From: Siphonodentalium dalli | Taxonomy: Eukaryota > Mollusca > Scaphopoda > Gadilida > Siphonodentaliidae | Assembly: GCA_032622095.1 (NCBI GenBank) | Contig: CP136061.1 | Coordinates: 14,711,287 to 14,775,286, forward strand | DNA length: 64,000 bases | Reading direction: 5' to 3' | Part shown: in pieces, positions 1 to 12,700 of the stretch | How positions within the stretch are numbered: the first letter of the stretch is position 1 | Layout: the number at the start of each line of letters is the position of its first letter | Program-made: the position numbers and the translations under genes | Notes under the pieces: generated by a model | The model's database searches: none | What the model saw: only the letters and a program-made list of their open reading frames with translations | Told to the model about the DNA's origin: nothing

Positions 1-3000
1 CGACCATTATAATTATGACAGCCTGGGTCATGCCCATACATATCGGACTCAGACTCTACCATTATAATTATGACAGCCTGGGTCATGCCGGTGTATATCG
101 GACTCAGGCTCTACCATTATAATTATGACAGCCTGGGTCATGCCCATACATATCGGACTCAGAATCTACCATTGTAATTATGACAGCCTGAGTCATGCCC
201 GTGTATATCGGACTCAGACTCTACCATTATAATTATGACAGCCTGTGTCATGTCCGTGCATATCGGACTCAGACTCTACCATTATAATTATGACAGCCCG
301 GGTCATGCCCGTACATATCGGACTCAGACTCTACCATTATAATTATGACAGCCTGGGTCATGCCCATACATATCGGACTCAGACTCTACCATTGTAATTA
401 TGACAGCCTGGGTCATGCCCGTGCATATCGGACTCAGACTCTACCATTATAATTATGACAGCCCGGGTCATGCCCATACATATCGGACTCAGACTCTACC
501 ATTATAATTATGACAGCCTGGGTCATGCCCATACATATCGGACTCAGACTCTACCATTATAATTATGACAGCCTGGGTCATGCCCATACATATCGGATTC
601 AGACTCTACCATTGTAATTATGACAGCCTGGGTCATGCCCATACATATCGGACTCAGACTCTACCATTGTAATTATGACAGTCTCGGTCATGCCCGTGCA
701 TATCGGACTCAGACTCTACCATTATAATTATGACAGCCTGGGTCATGCCCATACATATCGGACTCAGGCTCTACCATTATAATTATGACAGCCCGAGTCA
801 TGCCCATACATATCGGACCCAGACTCTGCCATTATAATTATGACAGTCTCGATCATGCCGTGCATATCGGACTCAGAATCTGCCATTATAATTATGACAG
901 CCTGGGTCATGCCCATACATATCGGACTCAGACTCTACCATTGTAATTATGACAGTCTCGGTCATGCCCGTGCATATCGGACTCAGACTCTACCATTATA
1001 ATTATGACAGCCTGGGTCATGCCCATACATATCGGACTCAGACTATACCATTGTAATTATGACAGCCTGGGTCATGCCCATACATATCGGACTCAGACTC
1101 TACCATTACAATTATGACAGCCCGGTTCATGCCCATACATATCGGACTCAGACTCTACCATTGTAATTATGACAGCCTGGGTCATGCCCATACATATCGG
1201 ACTCAGACTCTACCATTATAATTATGACAGCCTGGGTCATGCCCGTGTATATCGGACTCAGACTCTACCATTGTAATTATGACAGTCTCGATCATGCCGT
1301 GCATATCGGACTCAGAATCTGCCATTATAATTATGACAGCCTGGGTCATGCCCATACATATCGGACTCAGACTCTACCATTGTAATTATGACAGTCTCGG
1401 TCATGCCCGTGCATATCGGACTCAGACTCTACCATTATAATTATGACAGCCTGGGTCATGCCCATACATATCGGACTCAGACTATACCATTGTAATTATG
1501 ACAGCCTGGGTCATGCCCATACATATCGGACTCAGACTCTACCATTACAATTATGACAGCCCGGGTCATGCCCGTACATATCGGACTCAGACTCTACCAT
1601 TGTAATTATGACAGCCTGGGTCATGCCCATACATATCGGACTCAGACTCTACCATTATAATTATGACAGCCTGGGTAATGCCCGTGTATATCGGGCTCAG
1701 ACTCTACCATTGTAATTATGACAGCCTGTGTCATGCCCATACATATCGGACTCAGACTCTACCATTGTAATTATGACAGCCTGGGTCATGCCCATACATA
1801 TCGGACTCAGACTCTACCATTATAATTATGACAGCCCGAGTCATGCCCATACATATCGGACCCAGACTCTGCCATTATAATTATGACAGTCTCGATCATG
1901 CCGTGCATATCGGACTCAGAATCTGCCATTATAATTATGACAGCCCGGGTCATGCCCATACATATCGGACTCAGACTCTACCATTATAATTATGACAGCC
2001 TGGGTCATGCCCATACATATCGGACTCAGACTCTACCATTCTAATTATGACAGCCTGGGTCATGCCCGTGTATATCAGACTCAGACTCTACCATTGTAAT
2101 TATGACAGCCTGGGTCATGCTCATACATATCGGACTCAGACTCTACCATTGTAATTATGACAGCCTGGGTCATGCCCATACATATCGGACTCAGACTCTA
2201 CCATTCTAATTATGACAGCCTGGGTCATGCCCGTACATATCGAACTCAGACACTACCATTATAATTATGACAGCCTGGGTCATGCCCGTACATATCGGAC
2301 TCAGACACTACCATTATAATTATGACAGCCTGGGTCATGGCCATACATATCGGAGTCAGACTCTACCATTGTAATTACGACAGCCTGGGTCATGCCCATA
2401 CATATCGGACTCAGAATCTACCATTGTATTTATGACAGCCTGGGTCATGCTCATACATATCGGACTCAGACTCTACCATTATAATTATGCCAGCCTGGAT
2501 CATGCCCATACATATCGGACTCAGACTCTACCATTGTAATTATGACAGCCTGGATCATGCCCGTACATATCGGAGTCAGACTCTACCATTATAATTATGA
2601 CAGCCTGGGTCATGACCATACATATCGGACTCAGACTCTACCATTATAATTATGACAGCCTGGGTCATGACCATACATATCGGACTCAGACTCTATCATT
2701 ATAATTATGACAGCCTGGGTAATGCCCGTGTATATCGGACTCAGACTCTACCATTGTAATTATGACAGCCTGGGTCATGCCCATACATATCGGACTCAGA
2801 CTCGACCATTATGATTACGACAGCCTGGGTCATGCCCATACATATCGGACTCAGACTCTACCATTATAATTATGACAGCCTGGGTCATGCCCATACATAT
2901 CGGACTCAGACTCTACCATTGTAATTATGACAGCCTGGGTCATGCTCATACATATCGGACTCAGACTCTACTATTGTAATTACGACAGCCTGCGTCATGC

Positions 3001-5122
3001 CCATACATATCGGACTCAGAATCTACCATTGTATTTATGACAGCCTGGGTCATGCTCATACATATCGGACTCAGACTCTACCATTATAATTATGACAGCC
3101 TGGATCATGCCCATACATATCGGACTCAGACTCTACCATTGTAATCATGACAGCCTGGATCATGCCCGTACATATCGGACTCAGACTCTACCATTATAAT
3201 TATGACAGCCTGGGTCATGACCATACATATCGGACTCAGACTCTACCATTATAATTATGACAGCCTGGGTCAAGCCCATACATATCGGACTCAGAATCTA
3301 CCATTGTAATTATGACAGCCTGAGTCATGCCCGTGTATATCGGACTCAGACTCGACCATTATAATTATGACAGCCTGGGTCATGCCCATACATATCGGAC
3401 TCAGACTCTACCATTATAATTATGACAGCCTGGGTCATGCCGGTGTATATCGGACTCAGGCTCTACCATTATAATTATGACAGCCTGGGTCATGCCCATA
3501 CATATCGGACTCAGAATCTACCATTGTATTTATGACAGCCTGAGTCATGCCCGTGTATATCGGACTCAGACTCGACCATTATAATTATGACAGCCTGTGT
3601 CATGTCCGTGCATATCGGACTCAGACTCTACCATTATAATTATGACAGCCCGGGTCATGCCCGTACATATCGGACTCAGACTCTACCATTATAATTATGA
3701 CAGCCTGGGTCATGCCCATACATATCGGACTCAGACTCTACCATTGTAATTATGACAGCCTGGGTCATGCCCGTGTATATCGGACTCAGACTCTACCATT
3801 ATAATTATGACAGCCCGGGTCATGCCCATACATATCGAACTCAGACTCTACCATTATAATTATGACAGCCTGGGTCATGCCCATACATATCGGACTCAGA
3901 CTCTACCATTATAATTATGACAGCCTGGGTCATGCCCATACATATCGGACTCAGACTCTACCATTGTAATTATGACAGCCTGGGTCATGACCATACATAT
4001 CGGACTCAGGCTCTACCATTATAATTATGACAGCCCGAGTCATGCCCATACATATCGGACCCAGACTCTGCCATTATAATTATGACAGTCTCGATCATGC
4101 CGTGCATATCGGACTCAGAATCTGCCATTATAATTATGACAGCCTGGGTCATGCCCATACATATCGGACTCAGACTCTACCATTGTAATTATGACAGTCT
4201 CGGTCATGCCCGTGCATATCGGACTCAGACTCTACCATTATAATTATGACAGCCTGGGTCATGCCCATACATATCGGACTCAGACTATACCATTGTAATT
4301 ATGACAGCCTGGGTCATGCCCATACATATCGGACTCAGAATCTACCATTGTATTTATGACAGCCTGGGTCATGCCCATACATATCGGACTCAGACTCTAC
4401 CATTATAATTATGACAGCCTGGGTCATGCCCATACATATCGGACTCAGACTCTACCATTATCATTATGACAGCCTGGGTCATGCCCATACATATCGGACT
4501 CAGACTCTACCATTATAATTATGACAGCCCGGGTCATGCCCATACATATCGGACTCTGACTCTACCATTATCATTATGACAGCCTGGGTCATGCCCATAC
4601 ATATCGGACTCAGACTCTACCATTATAATTATGACAGCCTGGGTCATGCCCATACATATCGGACTCAGACTCTACCATTATAATTATGACAGCCCGGGTC
4701 ATGCCCATACATATCGGACTCAGACTATACCATTATCATTATGACAGCCTGGGTCATGCCCATACATATCGGACTCAGAGTCTACCATTATAATTATGAC
4801 AGCCTGGGTCATGCCCATACATATCGGACTCATACTCTACCATTATAATGATGACAGCCTGGGTCATGCCCATATATATCGGACTCAGACTCTACCATTG
4901 TAATTATGACAGCCCGGGTCATGCCCATACATATCGGACTCAGACTCTACCATTATAATTATGACAGCCTGGGTCATGCCCATACATATCGGACTCAGAC
5001 TCTACCATTGTAATTATGACAGCCTGGGTCATGCCCATACATATCGGACTCAGACTCTACCATTGTAATTATGACAGCCTGGGTCATGCCCAAACATATC
5101 GGACTCAGACTCTACCATTGTA
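1..5122. repeat. 55-bp satellite array, about 93 copies, open at left edge
   Basis: Head-to-tail units of 55 bp, each containing ACCATTATAATTATGACAG followed by a CTGGGTCATGCCCATACATA-like half, run from base 1 to about 5122, where sequence turns unique after a last ACCATTGTAA. Variants recur in fixed combinations, for example a 54-bp unit with TCGATCATGCCGTG near 851, 1290, 1894 and 4089, giving higher-order structure. The array continues beyond the window. No coding role is supported. Confidence 0.97.
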
Positions 5123-5299
5123 AATTCTCACCACACACATCGCGCGTTAGTTTCGAGATATCTCCCCGCCATCACTCTGAATTAAGCACCATCTCGCGAG
5201 CCAGTAATGGGTATTGCATATTGGATTATGAGCATCAGTCAACAGATATTATGCTAGAATGGCTCATCTGTCTAATTCCACGACGGTTCCTGGAGTGAT

Positions 5300-5687
5300 A
5301 TTGCATGGCTATCAGTACAATTATCCTTAGTGTCAGCCGTAACGTCTGTAATGGGTTATCGGTAGGACATTGTATTGCCCACTATGACGATTCGGGAATA
5401 ATAGAAGATCCGTTGTGTTTGGAAACTGTCACAATGGACATTACAGGTTGTCCGGATTAAACACGATGTCCACTAATTCGCGGTGTGGTATGGTGCTTTG
5501 CAGTTTGCGGTTCGATGGATTGATATATATGCACATCGTGAATTCGCCTTTGACAATTCTCTGTCTGATATAACGGCCGTTTGTGCATTGCCCAAAGTGT
5601 TAGTCAACAACAACATGATGAAAATATGATGGAAGCCAATCAGAAGATGACATTTTTATTTCACATAGTTTCCCTTATATTTACAAC
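5300..5687. repeat. decayed long-period repeat, first recognisable block
   Basis: After the satellite the sequence is not coding. 5400-5480 (GGAAACTGTCACAATGGACATTACAGGTTGTCCGGAT region) resembles 12870-12910, and 5490-5520 resembles the GGTATGG...TTTGCAG phrase near 12950. This is taken as the left edge of the decayed array that continues to about 13.7 kb. Confidence 0.45.
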
Positions 5688-6336
5688 TTAAGTTGCCCTC
5701 ACACCATAGCGTATGCTGAAACCTATGAGTTGCGTGTACAAAATATTTGTATACGCACCAAACGCAAGCGAAATCAACAATTTTGTCAATTTGTAACCCA
5801 TTCGACCTATGGGTTGCGTGTGAGTTGCGAACTGCACTTATGATCCCCCAATATCTGCGATCACCGGCGTTTGACATGCGTGCTATAGTTGCGTGTTATT
5901 TGCGAATATCTGTCACGTGATAAAAACCTATAAAAGCTGAGCCGATTCATTATTTTCTTCAGTACTGATTTGGTCATCGAATAGTCAACATGCACGGTAC
6001 CAAAACCTGGCCAGATACCTCACATTTGGACCTGCGATCACCTGCGTTCATAACTTATGAGTTGCGTACCTGTTGCGATCGTGTTGCGTGCGTAACGTAC
6101 CTCTTGCGTCCCTGTTGCGTATAAATTGATCGCAGGCATTCGCAGAGAATTATTGAACATGTTCAAAATTTCCAAACTTACTCTGCATGTGTCTGCGATC
6201 AACTGCGTGCTTGTTGCGTACTTCAAACCTATAAAACTTATTAGTTGCGTGTGAGTTGCGTTCGGAACTTATGACCACTATTTTGTATTGGCAACCATAC
6301 GCAACTGGTGATCGCTATAGTGTGAGGGTAACTTTA
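5688..6336. mobile_element. non-autonomous Harbinger-like element with TTA target duplication
   Basis: Inverted ends begin AGTTGCCCTCACACCATAGCG at 5691 and close with the reverse complement AGTTACCCTCACACTATAGCG at 6333, about two mismatches in 21 bp. TTA flanks both sides (5688-5690 and 6334-6336), the TWA target typical of PIF/Harbinger. The interior of about 640 bp repeats GTTGCGT and TGCGATC words many times on both strands and has no transposase. The family assignment rests only on TSD length and sequence. Confidence 0.7.
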
Positions 6337-6485
6337 ATACATGACCACGCAGCACGTACATGTATAATAGATGGATCGTTGTCTGGCCTTTGGGGGTTCC
6401 ATGCATGTGTTGTTGACTATCTGCTTCAATGAAGTGGTTGGTTGGTTGGATGATTATGTGTATGGGGTACATCAGCTGTCGTATC
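6337..6485. repeat. decayed long-period repeat copy
   Basis: Contains CTGGCCTTTGGGGGTTCC...GTGTTGTTGAC and then GGTTGGTTGGATGATTATG. These are the two ordered anchor phrases shared with copies at 9.6, 10.05, 11.6 and 13.3 kb. Confidence 0.5.
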
Positions 6486-7121
6486 ATACCACTTGTTCAT
6501 TACATGCCCGCTGTATAGACATAAAAGAACTATCATAGAACACCGACTATTACCGACGGATTGCATATGATTTATGTTGAAAATCTATTTTGCGGATCAC
6601 CTAGCTTATCTATAAATTCTAATGAACGTCTTTTTTACAGTGGTAAAAAATTATATTCTATCCACGGGTCGTTTCAGTCCTGAACAGGTTGATTGGAGCA
6701 ATGCTGATGATGATGTGTAATATACAACAAAAACTAATTGTATATGTATATGCATGTATATGTACGGTATCTATATGAGGATATGTACAAATATTTGTGT
6801 GAATACATGTACTCTTAACCAGGGGCCAATCGGGTTATCTCTTTTCTACTCCCGAACCACCTTCATTTTCATTTTATAATTGTGATTTAACTCTTATTTC
6901 CTGCTATCTTGAACAAAACAATTTTTTTTAGTTTGATTAATTTATTTTCTACGCCATTTTATTTATTTCAGTATTACTTAGGATATTTGGGGAGAGGAGC
7001 ATTTGGTAAGTTGTAATAACTTTTGCTCCAATCCCCGTTGCTCATCATACTACTCTATTTAAACTATTATGTATACATATATGTGTGGGATGACTAATAA
7101 AATATGTTCAAACAAAAGCTG
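6486..7121 (+). mobile_element. 5'-truncated LINE copy: last codons plus 3' UTR
   Basis: This stretch aligns along its length with 58599-59194 joined to 59656-59672. It starts inside the C-terminal codons (DHFF-like CPLYRH region), passes the acidic end of the ORF (GATGATGATG), and ends at AATAAAATATGTTCAAACAAAA, where AATAAA can serve as the poly(A) signal. It is a dead 5'-truncated copy of a Jockey/CR1/L2-like retrotransposon. Its 3' end preserves the uninterrupted ATATGTTC site that is filled by a MITE in the 59-kb copy. Confidence 0.85.
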
Positions 7122-7125
7122 CCGT

Positions 7126-7216
7126 ATTACCATCATTAACTGTCGTATTACCATCATTACCATCATTACCATCATTATTACCATCATTACCATCATTACC
7201 ATCATTACCATCATTA
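7126..7216. repeat. (ATTACCATC)n microsatellite at the LINE 3' end
   Basis: About ten 9-bp ATTACCATC-type units directly follow the LINE tail. Some LINEs end in or insert beside such simple repeats, so it could be part of the 3' end. The other copy does not share it. 7217-7650 holds nothing recognisable. Confidence 0.85.
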
Positions 7217-7654
7217 ATTGATTACCTTAGTGTCAGTATAACACAATCAACCAACGAAACTAATGGAAATCAGCCAGAACACGACAAAGTGTTTATTCAC
7301 CCCTGATTTGATTATCTAATACAGTAACACAACAAACATCAAACTGATAGAAGATATTTATAACTGTTATACACGTAATGCCTAATCTATCTAATATATC
7401 GACGGCTATTGGAGTGAAATTGCAAGAACATGTTTCTGTTATCTCGACTGCCAGTCGTAATGGCTATATTGTCCCTTCCTTAAGGGATAGTTAAGGGGTA
7501 AATAGTAGGACACATTATAGTGCATTTTGAGTACCCATGATTCAAAGTAGATCTGTTCTTGTTGGACAACTCTCATAGTCGAGATTGTTCGGAGGAAAAC
7601 TTATGTAGATAACGACCCGGTCTAATCTAGCTCCTAAATGAGTGCGTCAAGAAT

Positions 7655-7738
7655 CACCCACAGGGAGCCTCACACAGATGGAAGCATGCACTACATAGTG
7701 TCGTCTGCTCCATGCTGTGTGGGGCTCTCTATGGGTTA
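7655..7738. repeat. detached copy of the MITE central stem
   Basis: CAGGGAGCCTCACACAGATG ... TGTGTGGGGCTCTCTATGGG is a diverged copy of the central stem found inside the palindrome-bearing MITEs (for example 7937-8015). Here it lies just outside the next element's left end, so a rearranged or partly duplicated element is likely. Confidence 0.5.
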
Positions 7739-7741
7739 ATA

Positions 7742-8158
7742 GACCCGCCATATCAAATCCAGTCGTAAGTCGGGATTTTGTTTACCCTTTGCCAATACAT
7801 TCTCTTATATATGCGAGTCGACCATAGGTCGCTCGCATATATAAGAGAATGCATTGGCCTAACAATTTTTATCATGTTTTTTAAATAAATGTTTCTTACA
7901 ATTTTTAGGACATAAAATAAAAAACATCCATTACCCTGCAGGGAGCCCCACACATATATAGAAGCATATAGAAGAGTGTCGTCTGCTCATGTTTGTCTGG
8001 GGCTCTGTATGGGTGAAATTATAAAATTGTTAAAGAATACAAGAACAAATTATTAAAATTGTAAAAAATTGTTAGGCCAATGCATTCTCTTATATATGCG
8101 AGGCGACCTATGGTCGACTCGCATATATAAGAGAATGCATTGGCACAGGGTAAAACAA
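7742..8158. mobile_element. palindrome-pair MITE, GACCCGCC family, right end lost
   Basis: The left terminus GACCCGCCATATCAAATCC matches the full-length copies at 43955 and 59195. Two 68-bp palindromic modules lie at 7791-7858 and 8076-8144 in opposite orientation. Between them is AT-rich DNA with the central stem around 7937-8015. The copy stops at GGGTAAAACAAAA, without the terminal CCCGACTT...GGGTCAC segment. Non-coding; short open frames here are palindrome by-products. Confidence 0.8.
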
Positions 8159-8289
8159 AACAGTTTTTCCAACCTAAATGGGAATCTCGCCACTGCAGCA
8201 CCGCATCGTGACTGGCATATTCAATTCAGGGAGCCTTGTCATGAAGTACGAAAACCCAAAGAATTTATAAGATTCCTAATGGATTAAGA

Positions 8290-9590
8290 ATAAATCTCCC
8301 TCTCATTCTTCTGGTCATACAACTGCTTTTGTTATGCTCCGGTTCGGTACACAGCAACCCGAGAGTCCACTCCCAGCCATCAAACTGTACGCGATCGCAA
8401 CATATTAACAGAAGTTCGTTACATTATACGGATAATAAGAAATAAACTGGGAAAAATATTCGACATGACAAATGACTTAGATATGCTATGTTTCAGTGTA
8501 ACTCACATTGACCAATCTTATCCATCCGATAGGCTAATGTTATATAATTACACCCTATCGGACTTGATCGAGATTCTTACGGCGGTAGACTTCTCCTCTC
8601 AATTAGTTTTCAAAAGTAGAAACGATTTATAACACGATACTTCGTCGATGCTATGGCTTGACATTGTCGCAACATCACACATATTTTGCTATGCTTATCG
8701 TATCGATCAGAGTAATATTTCCGACCGAACTATTGGGACCTGCGATATTTGTCCATATCTCAGGCACTAGATGTCTCCCAAAATATAATTTCACTGGGAT
8801 AATTGGACTCCAATTTACTATGCGCCCTTTACCAAACTCAAACACGTTATTGATATGTATACATTTAAGAAATTCAAAATCCTAACCAGAGTTACCATTA
8901 GAACCGGCACCCTACTCGATCATATAATTGTGAGTAACAACCGGCGTGTTCGGAACGCTGACGTTTTAAATCTTAAAATGTCTGGTCATTATGCTGTTTA
9001 CGCGACAATTTCATACGATCAATCGCACGCGAGCTCTTTCATAATAACTATTTGGAACTATACAGAATACTGATGCAGATTATCAAAAAGCGAGTATCTT
9101 AATAAATGAGAGCAAATAGCATGAATTGTTCCAACCAATGAATCACATAAACGATGCAGTAAGCTTGTTACCGAGAGAATTTCTCAAAATAGTTGACGAG
9201 TCAATTCCCAAAAAGACAGTTACGATAAGGACAATTTATGGTTTAATTCCGATATACGGAGATAAAAACGACGTCGCGATTGACTCAGATCAATTGCATT
9301 TAATCGAAATTCAGAACACAATTGGAGAACATACCAGGATATTAGAAATTAAGATAACATCATGAATACGTATGCGAAATCTCAATTCGAATCTAAACTC
9401 GAGGAGACAATAATTAAAAACAACCACCCCACCACTTCTGGCATTTTATGAATTATCTACTTAATAAAACGAAATCTACGAATAAACCACCTCTGTGTAG
9501 TCGCCACGGCGACGTACTAATGGATGGAGCATCATATGAAACCGATGATTACGAAAAAACTAGGTATCTCAACACAAGATTCATTTATAT
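8290..9590 (+). pseudogene. decayed LINE fragment: endonuclease domain and linker
   Basis: Broken translations on the plus strand follow the order of an APE-type non-LTR ORF2. A hydrophobic run and SGSVHSNP-like motif lie near 8300-8370, then an RNKLGK-like start of endonuclease near 8430, VTHID near 8500, and LLDHIIVSNN with SGHYAV near 8910-9000. A basic linker and a KPPLCS-like segment follow at 9080-9520. In active relatives the second and last motifs read ETHLD and SDHYAV, so the catalytic Glu and the Asp before His are both replaced. Many frame changes and stops show an old dead copy. It ends at a TA repeat near 9590, before any reverse transcriptase domain. Confidence 0.75.
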
Positions 9591-11717
9591 ATATATATAA
9601 TGCCACTGTGAACAACATGGCTTGCCAGTGGCCTTCGGGAATTCGCGGTATATGTGTTGCTGTCGCATTGTGTCGTGGAAATTGTTGGTTGGTTGAATGA
9701 ATTTAAATGATTAGTCGAAATGGCTTTTTGTTGAGTGAGGTTTTTGGGAGAATGGAAACAAACGGCGGTGTGTGTATGCCGAACTACCCACGATAATATA
9801 CCACTCCAGTGGCGTGCATTCGCAACTCAGTGGGACACATCTTCCAGTCTGGTTTACCAATAGCCACGACGTACATGCCCGCTAGTCTGGAGAAAAAAAA
9901 CAAATTATCGACCAAGACCAGGAGCGTTTGTGGTTCACAGCACGTGTCAAAATGTCCCCATACTTTGTACGTTGCGAATTCGATGTCTATATGGTTACCA
10001 CATTGCCCCAAAGTCACTGGTTGGTGTAACCGATCTATTTGCACGTCATGGCTTTACATTTGGGAGTTCGCTATCCGTGTTATTACTACATCGTTCTAAG
10101 AGAGTGATTTGTAGGTTGGATGATTATCTACCCTGATGACATGTAATTTTCTTTCATATTGCCATCATATCACATTGTAGTTTAATCAACCGATACCTGT
10201 AAACACAAGGTCACGACTTGTTAATTCGCTGTCTGCCCACAGGCAATTGTTGGTTGGGTGACTGATATATGACTGGTATATAGCACAGTTGGTCTGATGC
10301 ATTTAATGTGTGAACCCCATGACTTGGCCTTTGGGAAATCACTCTATGTTGCTATTATCCGAAGACGACGGATGGTGGTTTGAATGATTATCTACCATGC
10401 ACTATAGTAGCAACCACATCGCGTCGCAGGCGCGATGTTGCTTTTCATGTTTAGGCGTGAATGACGTCACTAATTTTTACAATACCATGGAACAGAATTT
10501 CGACGCGATGAAAATCCGGACAAGAAAAATGGGTTAAAAATCACGTGACTTCCGCCCCGCTTTTGCATAGCATCATGGGAACAATAATATCAATTTGTGA
10601 AATCACGGAATCGGAAGTGGACCAAGTGGGATGGTTATGAAATTAGTAACTTCAGTTTTTCTGAATAATTCCTATGTTATGTAGGCTTATGAATTAGTTT
10701 CATTTTGACCATTTTCGTTGGTTAGCTGACCGAAAACCAGCGAAGACGTCATGACATGGTCTATGACGTCATTTACGTCAGTTGGTTTTGTGGGCCAGAA
10801 TCCAGACACATTTGGTCTTTACCGGAAACACCGATTTCACATCACTAGACTAAACGCAATTATATATACAAAATGGCCAAAGGACATTTTATATACAATA
10901 TGCACACAATAAATATGGGATCCCTCCCTACAAACGTGTTGTTCGTTTGTTTGATTTTCATCGTTCCTTTTTTGTTTGTTCTTCTTTTAAAACTAGTGAG
11001 TGCATATAAGATTATATTCTTCATCATGTTTTCAAATGTCATTTTGACTATCAGTTTGAATTTTTGACCATGCAATGGGCTAATTCAGCTGCCTTCCACA
11101 ACATATACACTTAAATGTAATTAAGAGACTTCTTCAAAGACCATTTTCTAGAACAATACAGACTGGATTCAAACGAGAGATGTTTTCTATTGACAAGAGC
11201 TAGCGCATGAAACTGTTCGCGCGAAAGATTTCCCCAGTGATATTTTTGGATATAGCGCCCATGTAAACATTTATATTTGTCATATATAAACGTGGGAAGT
11301 TGCTAGCTTTAGTTTGGCATGGATGTGTATGAGTTGTTTTAACGAGATACGTGGTGGCAGGGTGGTTGTACTGTAGTGTTCCGCGGAATCCGCCCCTCCA
11401 ACTTTGGTGAAAGTATTCAACATTTTGAAATCCCATGACTGACACAGCAACAGTTGGAAACTACGTATATAGATGGAAATTGTTGTGATAGTTTGATGTA
11501 TTTGTGTGGTTGCTCCACTACGTGTCACGTGCGATCATATTACCTTTCATTTTACCATCATGATACATTTGGGTTCACGAACTATGCTTTGAACGCCATG
11601 GCTCGGTCTTTGATAATTTGACGTCTGTGTTGCTACTGCATTTCATCAATACAGTTGTTGGCTTGCTGGATGATTATCTCCCCTGAGAGAAAATAGCTTT
11701 CGTATTACGCCAGTTTA

Positions 11718-11923
11718 AGTCAACCGCTGCCGTATAGCACTATGGTCAATGCAGCCGACATCAACCGCTGCCGTATAGCACTGTGGCCAATGTATGCGAC
11801 ATCAACCGCTGCCGTATAGCACTATAGTCAATGTATGCGACATCAACCGCTGCCGTATAGCACTATGGTCAATGTAGGCGACATCAACCGCTGCCGTATA
11901 GCACTATGGTAAATGCAGGCGAC
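11718..11923. repeat. 41-bp tandem repeat, 5 copies
   Basis: Five adjacent units contain TCAACCGCTGCCGTATAGCAC with only a few substitutions (CACTATGGTC, CACTGTGGCC). It is a local expansion inside one copy of the decayed array. Confidence 0.95.
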
Positions 11924-12459
11924 AGCAACCGATAACCCAACACATTGATTCGCGGATAAACGAATATATCAAGGAAGTAGTGACAAGTTGGTGTTCATAC
12001 GTTTAGTATGGCACGGGTTAGCAAGTTGTAACTGACGAAGTTCTTATTGACTTTGACTCTTTTCCTTCTTTGGTGGTTTCATTTATAAATTATATAATTA
12101 CTAATTGAAATATGTTGGTGCGTGCGTTCGAAATTATTTTCCAAATTTCGTAAAACCGTTCCGGGCCACTGCTCTCCGTCCTACATTTATGACAAGTGCA
12201 TATGCTTTGCAGATTCCCTCTTCTTTCTCTTGTCATCCATATCTTCACCAACTTCACTCTGTGATTAAATGTTATATGACTAATTGGTTTTAGGCCATTT
12301 TTCTTTCAGCTTATCCTAATTTGATATATCAAATATCCTTCGGGCTGTCACCCAGCATTTCATTATGACTTTTTACTTTCATCCCGGGATGCTAGGTGTG
12401 ATGTTCGCCAACCCGACATGATGTGCTACCTGGTCAGACACCCACTTACCACTTATCGG

Positions 12460-12700
12460 TTACCCATAACACAAGGGGGTGATGGGGTTCTCACCCCCAA
12501 CGTTTGGCCAAAACGTTTAACAGTTGGAAATGTCATGACTGACACAACATTAGTTGGAGTGTTTGCCACATATAAATATGTTGAAATAATTCTCTTTGTT
12601 TGATCTTCCAACCTGTAGTTGGTGGGGAATATGTTGTTTAAGACCACAAACATCACATGTTGGTAAAACAGTGTGTTCTGAAATGGCTTCAATGCACTGG
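12460..12700. mobile_element. TTGGAAA/poly-C interspersed family, copy 1
   Basis: GGGGGTGATGGGGTTCTCACCCCC is followed by TTGGCCAAAACG, CAGTTGGAAATGTCATGACTG, ACACAACATTAGTTGGA and a TTTGATCTTCCAAC phrase. These occur in the same order in copies at 35.7, 51.0, 62.6 and 63.7 kb. Non-coding; boundaries are approximate. Confidence 0.6.

Noticed and set aside
1-5122. CRISPR-like regular repeats
   Set aside because: Units are contiguous, without unique spacers, and the DNA is eukaryotic; it is a satellite. The same applies to the other arrays.
7753-8287. Recurring short frames with an IYKRMHW-like phrase, seen at every palindrome module
   Set aside because: They translate the 68-bp palindromic module, appear on both strands, and end in unrelated flanks.
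10873-11067. 64-codon hydrophobic frame resembling a small membrane protein
   Set aside because: A frame of similar length runs antiparallel over the same AT-rich DNA, and there is no start context or homology to support it.
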